Shown here piece after piece: positions 18,003 through 26,493 of a stretch of 64,000 nucleotides of DNA. The notes under the pieces were generated by a model. It was given only the letters and a program-made list of their open reading frames with translations, made no database searches and was not told the DNA's origin. Each line of letters begins with the position of its first letter. Position 1 is the stretch's first letter. A program made the position numbers and the translations under genes. The DNA comes from Streptomyces griseocarneus (lineage in GTDB: Bacteria; Actinomycetota; Actinomycetes; Streptomycetales; Streptomycetaceae), in assembly GCA_003674045.1 (NCBI GenBank), contig PENC01000006.1, positions 124,001 through 188,000 on the forward strand, written 5' to 3'.

Positions 18003-19478
18003 ATGGACAACGTCGTCCTCGCCGAATCCGACGGCGCGATAGAAACCCGCGGCATCGAGCCCGTACCGGATCACGAGCGACACGGCCGTGTCAGGGAACT
18101 CTTCCCGACCTGGGTCGCTGCCAACATCAGCGTGCTGCTGCTCACCATGGGCGCGGCCCTGATCGTCTTCAACCAGCTGAACTTCTGGCAGGTCCTGATC
18201 GTCGCGGTGTGCGCCGCGGCCGTGTCCTTCGGCCTCGTCGGCGTGCTGTCGGTCTCCGGCAAGTGGGGCGGCGCCCCGGGCGCGATGCTCTCCCGCGCGA
18301 CCTTCGGCGTCCGCGGCAACCTCTTCCCGGGCGCGATCCTGTGGATCGCCCGCTTCGGCTGGGAGACGATCAACGCGGTCACCGGCGCCTACGCGGTGCT
18401 GACCGTGCTCGACCTGCTCTTCGGCATCAAGAGCAACACCGCTCTGATCGTCATCACCCTGCTGCTGTTCGTCGCCACCACCTTCCTGGTGAGCGGCATG
18501 GGCCGCAAGGCGCTGAACGCCTGCAACACGTGGTCGACGTACCTCTTCGGCGTCTTCAGCGTGCTGGTGCTGGGCTACCTGATCGTCCACATCGACTGGC
18601 ACGACGTCTTCTCCAAGCCCGCGGGCACCACGGCCATGGTCGTCGCGGGTGTCGGCACCATCGCCGCCGGTGGCATCAGCTGGGTGCCGACGGGCCCCGA
18701 CTTCGCGCGCTACCTGCCGCACAAGGCGTCCGGCAAGAAGATCGTCGGCGCGACGGTCTCCGGTGCCGGTCTGGTCATGGTCCCGATGGTGCTCATGGGC
18801 GGCGTCATGGCCGTCGCCACGCCGGACCTGGCCAAGGCGCCGGACCCGGTCTCCTTCCTCGGCGACATCCTGCCGACCTGGCTGGCCGTGCCGTACCTGG
18901 CCACCGCGATCATCGGCATGCTGCTGATCAACAGCCTCTCGATGTACTCCGCCGGCTTCACCGCCCAGACGATGGGCGTCAAGCTGCCGCGCGCCATGGC
19001 CGTCAGCATCAACGCCGTCATCTCGCTCGTGGGCGGTCTGATGCTGATGCTGGTCGCGAAGAGCTTCCTGAGCTCCTTCATCACCTTCCTGATCCTGCTC
19101 GCGGTCTCCTTCTCCGCGTGGATCGGCGTCTACGCCGTCGACATGTTCCGCCGCAAGCAGCGCGCCGTGCGCTACGACGCGGAGGCGCTCATGGACACCG
19201 GCCGCACCAGCCGCTACTGGTACGTGGGCGGCTTCTGCTGGCAGGCGATGACCGCGTGGGCGGTCGCGCTCGTCGGCGGCATCTGCTTCACCAAGTGCGA
19301 CTGGTTCTCCGGCCCGCTCTCCGACACGTTCGTCGGACGCTACGGGCTGGGCTGGGCGGCGACGATCGTCATCTCTGCGGTGATGATGCTCCTGCTCCCC
19401 ACCCCGCGGGAGACCGCGGTGGCCACGCCTGTCCTTGAGGGCGAGGGCGAGGTCGAGCGCGAGAAGGTCACCGCCTGA
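18003..19478 (+). CDS. NCS1-family cytosine/purine permease
   Basis: Proton- or sodium-coupled nucleobase transporter of 491 residues with about 12 hydrophobic segments. The N-terminus MDNVVLAESDGAIETRGIEP leads into RVRELFPTWVAANISVLLLTMG, the usual start of the NCS1 fold, and GGAPGAMLSRATFGVRGN and SWVPTGPDFARYLP are family signatures. It resembles CodB-type cytosine permeases; the actual substrate cannot be decided from sequence. The gene stands alone, divergent from ftsY (268 bp), and no deaminase gene is adjacent. An inverted repeat at 19508-19542 follows the stop. Confidence 0.85.
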   Translation: MDNVVLAESDGAIETRGIEPVPDHERHGRVRELFPTWVAANISVLLLTMGAALIVFNQLNFWQVLIVAVCAAAVSFGLVGVLSVSGKWGGAPGAMLSRATFGVRGNLFPGAILWIARFGWETINAVTGAYAVLTVLDLLFGIKSNTALIVITLLLFVATTFLVSGMGRKALNACNTWSTYLFGVFSVLVLGYLIVHIDWHDVFSKPAGTTAMVVAGVGTIAAGGISWVPTGPDFARYLPHKASGKKIVGATVSGAGLVMVPMVLMGGVMAVATPDLAKAPDPVSFLGDILPTWLAVPYLATAIIGMLLINSLSMYSAGFTAQTMGVKLPRAMAVSINAVISLVGGLMLMLVAKSFLSSFITFLILLAVSFSAWIGVYAVDMFRRKQRAVRYDAEALMDTGRTSRYWYVGGFCWQAMTAWAVALVGGICFTKCDWFSGPLSDTFVGRYGLGWAATIVISAVMMLLLPTPRETAVATPVLEGEGEVEREKVTA

Positions 19479-19507
19479 CCTTGCCGCTGCGCTCTGCTTG
19501 ACCGGAC

Positions 19508-19542
19508 GTCCCCTTCTGCCGCTGCTTGCGGCGGGAGGGGAC
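19508..19542 (+). terminator. Probable terminator of the NCS1 permease gene
   Basis: CGTCCCC and GGGGACG arms enclose a GCCGC/GCGGC inner region, about 30 bp after the permease stop codon. Confidence 0.6.
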
Positions 19543-19584
19543 GTTTGCGTTTCGGCTCCGCTGCCGGTGCGCCTGTCCGCTGCC

Positions 19585-19680
19585 GGTGCGCCTACGGGGA
19601 TGCGGCTTGCGCTACGTGCGCGGCTGCGGGTGCGTGGGGGCTGGTCGCGCAGTTCCCCGCGCCCCTGACGGGGCGCGCCC
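19585..19680 (-). repeat. Convergent-junction repeat, copy 2 (inverted)
   Basis: On the minus strand it has the hairpin GCGCCCCGTCAGGGGCGC (19659-19676), then GGGGAACTGCGCGACCAGCC and the tail ending in CCCCGTAGGCGC. It is oriented opposite to the other four copies, reading with the glcP strand. Confidence 0.85.
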
Positions 19681-19741
19681 CGCCGCGGGCTGCGCCTTCC
19701 GCCCCACCTTCCCGTTTGTGGGGCGATCCCGCGCGTCACCT

Positions 19742-19792
19742 CCCGTTTGTGGGCAGGCGTTCCGCACGGCGGAACGGGTGGGCACAAACGGG
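19742..19792. repeat. Imperfect 51-bp palindrome
   Basis: CCCGTTTGTG at 19742-19751 is mirrored by CACAAACGGG at 19783-19792, and the centre has CGTTCCGC/GCGGAACG arms. A third half copy, CCCGTTTGTGG, lies just upstream near 19709. Function unknown; it may be a transcription-ending structure. Confidence 0.65.
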
Positions 19793-19871
19793 ACCACCGG
19801 CCGCAACCGACCACCATCGGGGGGCCGGGGGCGGAGCCCCCGGGGGGTGACCCGCGCCCGGTCCGCGCAAA

Positions 19872-19918
19872 AGGCCGTTGCCCCGGCTCACCTGGTCGTG
19901 AGTCGGGGCAACGGCCTT
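19872..19918 (-). terminator. glcP terminator
   Basis: AAGGCCGTTGCCCCGGCTCAC pairs with GTGAGTCGGGGCAACGGCCTT around a 6-base loop, with one mismatch. It starts 25 bp beyond the glcP stop on the minus strand. Confidence 0.85.
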
Positions 19919-19942
19919 CGAGGAGAGGAGCGGCGGGGTGGG

Positions 19943-21361
19943 TCAGCCCATCTCCTCCAGCGCCTTGCCCTTGGTCTCCTTCACGTACTTGAGCACGAAG
20001 GGAATCGAGAGCACGGCGAAGACCGTGTAGATGATGTACGTCGCGGAGAGGTTCCAGTCCGACAGGCTCGGGAAGCTCGCCGTGATGACCCAGTTGGCGA
20101 CCCACTGCGCGGAGGCGGCGACGCCGAGCGCCGCGGCGCGGATGCGGTTGGGGAACATCTCGCCGAGGAAGACCCAGACCACGACGCCCCACGACAGGGC
20201 GAAGAAGAGCACGAACGCGTGGGCCGCGACGAGGGCCACGGTGCCCTGGGTGGTGGGCAGCGAGCCGTCCGACGCCTTGGAGGCGAAGGCCCAGGCCTCC
20301 AGCGCGAGGGAGACCGCCATACCGGCGGAACCGACGAGCGCGAGCGGCTTGCGGCCGATGCGGTCGACGAAGATCATCGCGATCACGGTGCCGACGATGT
20401 TGATGATCGACGTGGTGAAGGAGTACAGGAAGGAGTCGCTCGGGTCGATGCCGACGGACTGCCACAGGGTCGCCGAGTAGTAGAAGGCGACGTTGATGCC
20501 GACGAGCTGCTGGAAGACCGAGAGGCCGATGCCGACCCAGACGATGGGCAGGAGGCCCGCCTTGCCGCCGATGAGGTCCTTGAAGGTGGACTTCTCCTCG
20601 CTGTGCATCGCGAGCTCGATCTCGGCGACGCGCTTGTCGAGGTCGACGGTGTGGCCCTCGACGTCGGCCAGGACGGCCTTCGCCTTCTCGGTCTTGCCGA
20701 CGGAGATGAGGAAGCGGGGCGACTCGGGGATCGCGAAGGAGAGCAGGCCGTAGAGGACGGCCGGGACGACCATGACGCCGAGCATCAGCTGCCAGGCCTC
20801 GATGCCCATGACGTGGCCGCGCTGGTCACCGTCGGCGAGGTTGAGGATGCCCCAGTTGACGAGCTGGGAGATGGCGATGCCGACGACGATCGCGGCCTGC
20901 TGGAAGGAGCCGAGGCGGCCGCGGTAGGCGGGCGGCGAGACCTCGGCGATGTAGGCCGGGCCGATGACGGAGGCCATGCCGATGGCGATGCCGCCGAGGA
21001 CGCGCCAGAAGGCGAGGTCCCAGAGGGCGAAGGGCAGGGCCGAGCCGACGGCGCTGATCGTGAAGAGCGTCGCGGAGATCTGCATGACGCGGATGCGGCC
21101 GATGCGGTCCGCGATGCGGCCGGCGGTGGCGGCACCGATCGCACAGCCGATCAGCGCGATGGCGATGACCTGGGCCAGGGCGGCCGAGCCGATGTCGTAC
21201 TTCCCGCGGATGCCCTCGACAGCACCATTGATCACGGAGCTGTCGTAGCCGAAGAGGAAGCCACCCATGGCCGCGGCCGCGGTGATGAAGATGACATGGC
21301 CGAGGTGGTCCGGCTGGGCCTTGCGGCCCTCGGACCCCTGCGCCATCGCAGTGCTGGTCAA
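19943..21361 (-). CDS. glcP: Glucose permease (MFS sugar porter)
   Basis: Proton-coupled glucose transporter of the major facilitator superfamily, 472 residues with 12 hydrophobic segments. Sugar-porter signatures are clear: GGFLFGYDSSVINGAVEGIRG, ADRIGRIRVM, IPESPRFLI, QQLVGINVAFYYS, DRIGRKPLALVG and PNRIRAAALG. The protein closely resembles the S. coelicolor glucose permease, which sits at the same place beside smc. The TTG at 21361 is preferred because GGAG lies 6 bases upstream; the ATG five codons later has no such site. A large inverted repeat lies 50-90 bp upstream. Confidence 0.93.
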   Translation of the reverse strand: MTSTAMAQGSEGRKAQPDHLGHVIFITAAAAMGGFLFGYDSSVINGAVEGIRGKYDIGSAALAQVIAIALIGCAIGAATAGRIADRIGRIRVMQISATLFTISAVGSALPFALWDLAFWRVLGGIAIGMASVIGPAYIAEVSPPAYRGRLGSFQQAAIVVGIAISQLVNWGILNLADGDQRGHVMGIEAWQLMLGVMVVPAVLYGLLSFAIPESPRFLISVGKTEKAKAVLADVEGHTVDLDKRVAEIELAMHSEEKSTFKDLIGGKAGLLPIVWVGIGLSVFQQLVGINVAFYYSATLWQSVGIDPSDSFLYSFTTSIINIVGTVIAMIFVDRIGRKPLALVGSAGMAVSLALEAWAFASKASDGSLPTTQGTVALVAAHAFVLFFALSWGVVVWVFLGEMFPNRIRAAALGVAASAQWVANWVITASFPSLSDWNLSATYIIYTVFAVLSIPFVLKYVKETKGKALEEMG

Positions 21362-21409
21362 CGTGTACTCCAAAAGGCCCGGCGGCACTGCCGGACGTGG
21401 GGGGCTGGC

Positions 21410-21452
21410 CCTTCAAGTGGGGCATAAGACCGGGGGGCCCACCACTTGAAGG
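21410..21452. promoter_or_regulatory. 11-bp inverted repeat in the glcP upstream region
   Basis: CCTTCAAGTGG (21410-21420) and CCACTTGAAGG (21442-21452) form perfect 11-bp arms 21 bp apart, about 50-90 bp before the glcP start. A related small palindrome TTCAA-TAC-TTGAA is at 21543-21555. These could be operator half-sites for a glcP regulator or a leader hairpin. Confidence 0.55.
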
Positions 21453-21568
21453 TATAAGCGACGTTGCAGACCCTATGTCTTCATCTTTCTAAGTCAATAG
21501 GTCGTAACCAAGAAGTTTCCTGAACACTTCCGAGAGGTTGCGTTCAATACTTGAAGAGGTACTCAGGG

Positions 21569-24500
21569 TCAGCGCAGCCGCTGACTGATGACCTTGGAAA
21601 CTCCGTCCCCCTGCATGGAGACGCCGTAGAGCGCGTCCGCGACCTCCATGGTCCGCTTCTGGTGGGTGATCACGATCAGCTGGGAACTCTCCTGGAGCTC
21701 CCGCATGATCCCGATCAGCCGCTGGAGGTTGGTGTCGTCGAGCGCCGCCTCGACCTCGTCCATCACATAGAACGGGCTCGGCCGCGCCTTGAAGATCGCC
21801 ACCAGCAGGGCCACGGCCGTCAGCGACCGCTCGCCGCCCGAGAGCAGGGAGAGCCGCTTGACCTTCTTGCCCGGCGGGCGGGCCTCCACGTCGACACCGG
21901 TCGCGAGCATGTTGTCCGGGTCGGTGAGCACGAGACGTCCCTCGCCCCCGGGGAAGAGGCGGGAGAAGACACCCTCGAATTCCCGCGCGGTGTCCCGGTA
22001 TGCCTCGGTGAAGACCTCTTCCACGCGCTTGTCGACGTCCTTCACCACCTGAAGAAGATCGCTGCGGGTCTTCTTCAGATCCTCCAGTTGCTCGGAGAGG
22101 AACTGGTGCCGCTCCTCCAGCGCCGCGAATTCCTCCAGGGCCAGCGGATTGACCTTGCCGAGCTGCTGATACGCGCGTTCCGCGGCCTTGAGCCGCTTCT
22201 CCTGCGCGGCCCGGACGTAGGGCACGGGCCGGTTCCTGGGGTGGTCCGGGTCGTCGGGCAGTTCCTCGCCCTCGGCGGGCGGGGAGGGCGGCACCATCTG
22301 GTCGGGCCCGTACTCGGCGGCCAGCGCGGCCGGTTCGACACCGAGCTCCTCCAGCGCCCGGGCCTCCAACTGCTCGATGCGCATCCGCTTCTCCGCGCCC
22401 AGGACCTCGCCCTTGTGCACCGAGTCCGTCAGCAGGTCCAGCTCGCTCTTGAGCTCACGGCCCCGGCCGCGCTCGGCGGCCAGCTCCCGCTCGCGGCCGG
22501 CCTTGGCCGCCTCGGCGTGCGCGCGCTCCTCGTCGGCCCGCTGGAGCGAGATCTCCACATGGGCCAGCAGCTGCCGGGCGCCCCCGGCGACGGCGGAGGC
22601 GATCCGCGCCTCGTGGCGCAGCCGGGCGCGCCGTTGCTCCGCGCGCGCCCGCGCCTCCCGCTCGGCGCGCGCTGCCCGGTCGAGCCCGTCCGCCCGCCCG
22701 GCGAGCGCCTTCACCCGCTCCTCGTGCGTACGGACCTGGAGCCGTGCCTCCATCTCGGTCTGCCGTGCGTTGGCACCGTCGGCGGCGAGCCGGTCGCGTA
22801 CCGAGGTGTCCGGCTCGTCCGTGCCCTCCTCGGGGCCCGCCTCCTCGGCGACGGCCAGGCGTTCGGCAAGCTCGTGCGCCTCTTCGGTGGCCTTGGCGAG
22901 GGCCTCCTCGGCACGGGTCACGGCGGTCGCCGTACGTCCCGCCTCGTCGGCCGCCGCGCGGGCCCGGCCGCCGAGGGTGCCGAGCTCCTGGGCGACGCGC
23001 GAGGCCTCCCGGTCGGAGGTGCTGCGGAGGGCGGACAGTTCCTCGACGCGGGCGGCGCACGCGGCGCGCCGCTCCCCCGCCGCGCGCTGGGCCTCGGCGA
23101 GTTCCTCGCAGCGCGCGTCCAGGCCGCCGAGTTCCGCGGTGGCCTCGTCGACGGCGGACTGCACTTCGAGCAGGCTGGGCGCGCCGCCGGACCCGCCCTG
23201 GGCGAAGCGGGCGCCGAGGAGGTCGCCCTCGGCGGTGACCGCGGTGCACTCGGGGTGTTCGGCCACCAGTTCCTCGGCGTCCTCCAGCGTTCCGACGACC
23301 ACGACGTCGCGCAGCAGGGGGGCGACGGCGTCCAGCAACGCGGCGGGTCCGTCGACGAGTTCCAGGGCGGGCCGCGCGCCCGGGGCCGCGGACGCCGCCA
23401 CGGCCGCCGTCTCCTCGCGTGCCTCGCGCCGGAGCCCGGGGGCCACCAGCAGGGCCGCGCGCCCGGCGTCCTGCTTGCGGAGCAGGCGGAGGGCGTCGGC
23501 GGCCGTGGCGGTGTCCGTGACGGCGAGGGCGTCGGCCGCGGCGCCCAGGGCGGCGGCGACGGGCAGTTCATGGCCGGGCGCGACCGTCAGGAGCTCCGCG
23601 GCCGGTCCCAGGACCCCGGCCAAACGATCCTGCGCCGCGAGCAGCGCGCCCGTGCCGTCCTTGCGGCGGAGCCCGAGCGCGAGCGCGTCGCGGCGGGCGG
23701 CGGTCGCCGCACGGCGGCGTTCGGTGGCCGTCGCCGCCTCGCGGGCCTCGGTCAGGGCCGCCTCGGCGGCGGCGAGCTCACGCCTGGCCTCCTCGTACCG
23801 GTCGGCCAGCTCGGCGTTCCCCACGTCGCGCCCCTCCGCCTCGGCACGCCGGAGTTCGTACTCCTCGGCGGCCTCCGCGGCCCGTTCGTGGGCCTCGTCG
23901 CGGGCCGCGGTCAGGCGGTCGATCTCGGCCTGGGCGGAGGCCGCGCGGCCGTGGGCCGCGGTGACCCTGCCCTGGAGCCGGGCGAGCCCCTCGCGGTGGT
24001 CGGCGATGGCACGGGCGGCGTCCCGGAGGCGCCGTTCCTCCTCGGCGAGCCGGCGTTCGAGGTCGGCGCGGTGCCGGGAGGTCTCCTCCAGCGCGATCGT
24101 GGCCGCCTCCAGCGCGGCCTCCAGCTCCGCCTCCTGCTCGCGCACGCGGGCGGCCTCGCGCTCCAGGTCCTCCGGGTCGCGGCCGCGGCGCTCCTCGGCG
24201 GGGGCGGAGGTGGCGCTGGTGACGCGGGCGTCGGCCAGACCGACGGTACCGCGGACGCGTTCGGCGAGCCGGGACAGCTCGTACCAGGTCTGCTGCGCCT
24301 CGGCCAGGCGCGGGGTCAGCCTCCGCACCTCTTCCTCGAGGGCGGCCTCCCGCCGGGCGGCCGCGCCCAGGGCGGCCTCGGCCTCCTCCTTGCGGGCCTT
24401 GAGGGCGGCCTCGTCGGCGAGCTCGGTGTGCAGGGCCGCGCGCAGGGTCACGAGATCGTCGGCGAGCAGCCGCAGCCGGGCGTCGCGCAGGTCGGCCTGG

Positions 24501-25153
24501 ATCACGGCGGCCCGGCGGGCGACGGCGGCCTGCCGTCCGAGCGGCTTGAGCTGGCGGCGGAGTTCGTCGGTCAGGTCCTGCACGCGCGCGAGGTTGCCCT
24601 GCATCGCGTCGAGCTTGCGGAGCGCCTTCTCCTTGCGCTTGCGGTGCTTGAGGACGCCGGCGGCCTCCTCGATGAAGGCGCGGCGGCCCATGGGGTCGGC
24701 GTGCAGGACGGAGTCGAGCTGGCCCTGGCCGACGATGACGTGCATCTCGCGGCCGATACCGGAGTCGGAGAGCAGCTCCTGGATGTCGAGGAGACGACAG
24801 GTGTCACCGTTGATCTGGTACTCGCTGCCGCCGTTGCGGAACATGATCCGCGTGATGGTGACCTCGGCGTACTCGATGGGCAGCGCGCCGTCGGAGTTGT
24901 CGATGGTGAGGGAGACCTCGGCGCGGCCCAGCGGGGGGCGGCCGGTCGTCCCGGCGAAGATGACGTCCTCCATCTTGCCGCCGCGCAGGGACTTCGCCCC
25001 CTGTTCACCCATGACCCAGGAAAGCGCGTCGACCACATTGGACTTCCCCGAGCCATTGGGTCCCACGACGCACGTGATCCCCGGTTCGAAGCGCAGGGTG
25101 GTCGCGGAGGCGAAGGATTTGAACCCCCGCAGGGTCAGACTCTTGAGGTGCAC
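21569..25153 (-). CDS. smc: Chromosome segregation protein SMC
   Basis: Large coiled-coil ATPase that compacts and segregates chromosomes with ScpA/ScpB. The 1194 residues begin MHLKSLTLRGFKSFASATTL and have Walker A GPNGSGKSN (about 31-39), a long Glu/Arg/Ala-rich coiled coil (about 170-510), a hinge with AALGAAADALAV, a second coil, the ABC signature LSGGERSLTAVALL and Walker B FYVMDEVEAALDD near the C-terminus. Length and order are typical. The start is a GTG at 25153. The plus strand carries long open frames over this gene, an effect of its biased codon use. Confidence 0.99.
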   Translation of the reverse strand: MHLKSLTLRGFKSFASATTLRFEPGITCVVGPNGSGKSNVVDALSWVMGEQGAKSLRGGKMEDVIFAGTTGRPPLGRAEVSLTIDNSDGALPIEYAEVTITRIMFRNGGSEYQINGDTCRLLDIQELLSDSGIGREMHVIVGQGQLDSVLHADPMGRRAFIEEAAGVLKHRKRKEKALRKLDAMQGNLARVQDLTDELRRQLKPLGRQAAVARRAAVIQADLRDARLRLLADDLVTLRAALHTELADEAALKARKEEAEAALGAAARREAALEEEVRRLTPRLAEAQQTWYELSRLAERVRGTVGLADARVTSATSAPAEERRGRDPEDLEREAARVREQEAELEAALEAATIALEETSRHRADLERRLAEEERRLRDAARAIADHREGLARLQGRVTAAHGRAASAQAEIDRLTAARDEAHERAAEAAEEYELRRAEAEGRDVGNAELADRYEEARRELAAAEAALTEAREAATATERRRAATAARRDALALGLRRKDGTGALLAAQDRLAGVLGPAAELLTVAPGHELPVAAALGAAADALAVTDTATAADALRLLRKQDAGRAALLVAPGLRREAREETAAVAASAAPGARPALELVDGPAALLDAVAPLLRDVVVVGTLEDAEELVAEHPECTAVTAEGDLLGARFAQGGSGGAPSLLEVQSAVDEATAELGGLDARCEELAEAQRAAGERRAACAARVEELSALRSTSDREASRVAQELGTLGGRARAAADEAGRTATAVTRAEEALAKATEEAHELAERLAVAEEAGPEEGTDEPDTSVRDRLAADGANARQTEMEARLQVRTHEERVKALAGRADGLDRAARAEREARARAEQRRARLRHEARIASAVAGGARQLLAHVEISLQRADEERAHAEAAKAGRERELAAERGRGRELKSELDLLTDSVHKGEVLGAEKRMRIEQLEARALEELGVEPAALAAEYGPDQMVPPSPPAEGEELPDDPDHPRNRPVPYVRAAQEKRLKAAERAYQQLGKVNPLALEEFAALEERHQFLSEQLEDLKKTRSDLLQVVKDVDKRVEEVFTEAYRDTAREFEGVFSRLFPGGEGRLVLTDPDNMLATGVDVEARPPGKKVKRLSLLSGGERSLTAVALLVAIFKARPSPFYVMDEVEAALDDTNLQRLIGIMRELQESSQLIVITHQKRTMEVADALYGVSMQGDGVSKVISQRLR

Positions 25154-25225
25154 GCGGAAGGACTCTACCGGCCGACCGGTCCGCTACGGGGCTCCCCCGG
25201 CCGGGCCGCGCGGGTGGCGGCAAAG

Positions 25226-25267
25226 CTGCCCCTTTCAATTTCCCGGTTTCACCCGGGAAGGGGCAGG
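25226..25267 (-). terminator. Interrupted hairpin upstream of smc
   Basis: TTCCCGG-TTTCAC-CCGGGAA is flanked by outer TGCCCC/GGGGCA arms. It lies between the 68-residue gene and smc on the transcribed strand and may end the small transcript. Confidence 0.5.
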
Positions 25268-25434
25268 GCACATCAGTCCAAGGGGACGGAAGGAAAACGG
25301 CCGGAAACGTCAGGGTGATAGGACGATCGGACGGAGCGGCTTGAGGATACGACGAAGGGACGCCGGGGCGTCCCTTGCAACTCTCTAGCGGCTGACGGTG
25401 CAGCCCGACCGTGCCCCCGGGGGCAGGGCGGCGG

Positions 25435-25641
25435 TCAGGCGAGCGCAGGCTCCGCCTTGGATACGTCGATGCTGTCGAGCAGCGAGTCGCCGTGGCGAAC
25501 AGCGGCAGTCAGCGCGTCGTTCTCGGCCTGCATCCGCACAAGCTCGGATTCCAGGTCCTGGACACGCTGCTGAAGCCGTCGCATCTCGGAGAGGACTCGG
25601 GGGTCGGAGCCGCCGACGTAACCGAGAAGCGCCTTTGCCAT
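25435..25641 (-). CDS. Small conserved coiled-coil protein
   Basis: A 68-residue protein starting MAKALLGYVGGSDPRVLSEM, followed by a heptad-rich stretch RRLQQRVQDLESELVRMQ (about 21-38) that should form a coiled coil. Near-identical small proteins are found next to smc in Streptomyces. The function is not known; it may act as a small dimeric scaffold. The ATG at 25641 is preceded by GGACC and not a strong ribosome site; longer in-frame starts add residues that look non-coding. Confidence 0.82.
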   Translation of the reverse strand: MAKALLGYVGGSDPRVLSEMRRLQQRVQDLESELVRMQAENDALTAAVRHGDSLLDSIDVSKAEPALA

Positions 25642-25882
25642 GATGGATGGTCCTCCACACTGAGTGACCGACCGAAGCGGTGTGGGTCGTGAGGGATTCG
25701 CACCCGCGGTGTCTGCCATCACTACTGCGGTGTTCAATGCCAAACAGCTAAGGTGCGCGGGGCTTCCAGAGTCTCACCAAAAAGTTTGACGGTCAACACG
25801 ATCACACCCCGTATCAGCGGGCGTCCCAGGGGTGCGCGCGGCGAATACGCGGCGCCGTCTCTACCCGGGTCCCGGAGGGGCG

Positions 25883-25993
25883 TTGGAGATCATCCGTTGT
25901 GCAGCAGCCTTCCACGATGACGCCGACTTGGCAACCATCAGGGAATTTCTTCCGCACGAATATGCCAACGGCATATCAATAAGGTCATCGTGA
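25883..25993 (+). CDS. Doubtful 36-codon open frame
   Basis: A TTG start 4 bases after GGAGGGG opens a frame translating to MEIIRCAAAFHDDADL and onward, ending in TGA. The spacing to the ribosome-binding-like sequence is good, but only about 60 percent of third positions are G or C, against more than 90 percent in neighbouring genes. It may be a gene remnant, a recent acquisition or chance. No family is recognised. Confidence 0.2.
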   Translation: MEIIRCAAAFHDDADLATIREFLPHEYANGISIRSS

Positions 25994-25999
25994 CGCACG

Positions 26000-26020
26000 G
26001 CGCCCGTTCTTCACGGGCGC
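26000..26020 (-). terminator. Probable acyP terminator
   Basis: Perfect 8-bp stem GCGCCCGT/ACGGGCGC with a 5-base loop, about 60 bp beyond the acyP stop. Confidence 0.6.
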
Positions 26021-26077
26021 GTCCGTCCTTCCGTGCGAAGAAATTCCGTTTTCTGCCGCGCCCCGGCCGGGCGCGGT

Positions 26078-26359
26078 TCAGCGGATCTCGAAGCCGTCGT
26101 AACCGCCGCGCGGCGCACCCCAGATCTCCGTGACGCCGTCCACGCGGCCGGGCGTGTCGCCCCTGCTCAGCCAGTCGAGCAATTGTTCACAACCCTCGCG
26201 CGCGCCCTCCGCGACGACCTGCACCCGGCCGTCGGCGAGATTCGAGGCGAATCCGGCGAGGCCCCCGATACGCAGTGCGTTCTCCCGGGTGAACCACCGG
26301 AAGCCGACACCCTGCACATGACCGCGAACCCAGGCGGTCATACGGACATTCTCGTTCAT
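26078..26359 (-). CDS. acyP: Acylphosphatase
   Basis: Small enzyme that hydrolyses acyl phosphates such as acetyl phosphate. The 93 residues contain the family signature RGHVQGVGFRWFTRENA (about 12-28, with the catalytic Arg in GFRWF) and the catalytic Asn region GFASNLADGRVQVVAEG. The start is MNENVRMTAWV. It is divergent from the CAP-domain gene and lies in the smc-mutM stretch, as in other Streptomyces. Confidence 0.96.
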   Translation of the reverse strand: MNENVRMTAWVRGHVQGVGFRWFTRENALRIGGLAGFASNLADGRVQVVAEGAREGCEQLLDWLSRGDTPGRVDGVTEIWGAPRGGYDGFEIR

Positions 26360-26493
26360 GTCTGCACGTTAACCGGGCAATTCCAAGCGCAGCACTTCGA
26401 CCCCGTCCCTATTGCCGTACAGTCGCCGATCGGACAGGTCTCCCCCCGTACGAGTGACGCACGATGACGCCGAGCACGTAAGGAAGGCAGCGG

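Larger units (their letters stand above)
19479..19942. other. Convergent intergenic region rich in inverted repeats, no gene
   Basis: This 464-bp region between the NCS1 permease and glcP holds, in order, a short CGTCCCC/GGGGACG hairpin (about 19508-19542), inverted repeat-family copy 2, a 51-bp imperfect palindrome built on CCCGTTTGTG and a strong hairpin just after the glcP stop. No open frame looks like a gene. Confidence 0.75.
25642..26077. other. 436-bp region with atypical composition
   Basis: Between the 68-residue gene and acyP. The part from about 25880 to 26000 is clearly less GC-rich than its surroundings and contains a 36-codon open frame and the palindrome ATATGCC-AAC-GGCATAT (25960-25976). 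A hairpin GCGCCCGT-TCTTC-ACGGGCGC lies at about 26000-26020 and probably ends the acyP transcript. Confidence 0.5.

Noticed and set aside
17910..20465. A 851-codon minus-strand frame over the NCS1 permease and into glcP
   Set aside because: It is antisense to the permease and crosses gene borders and terminators; composition is Arg/Asp/His-rich as in shadow frames.
21551..25388. Very long open frames on the plus strand across smc (more than 1000 codons)
   Set aside because: They are antisense to smc. High third-position GC removes stop codons from the opposite strand, and the translations have no recognisable domain.
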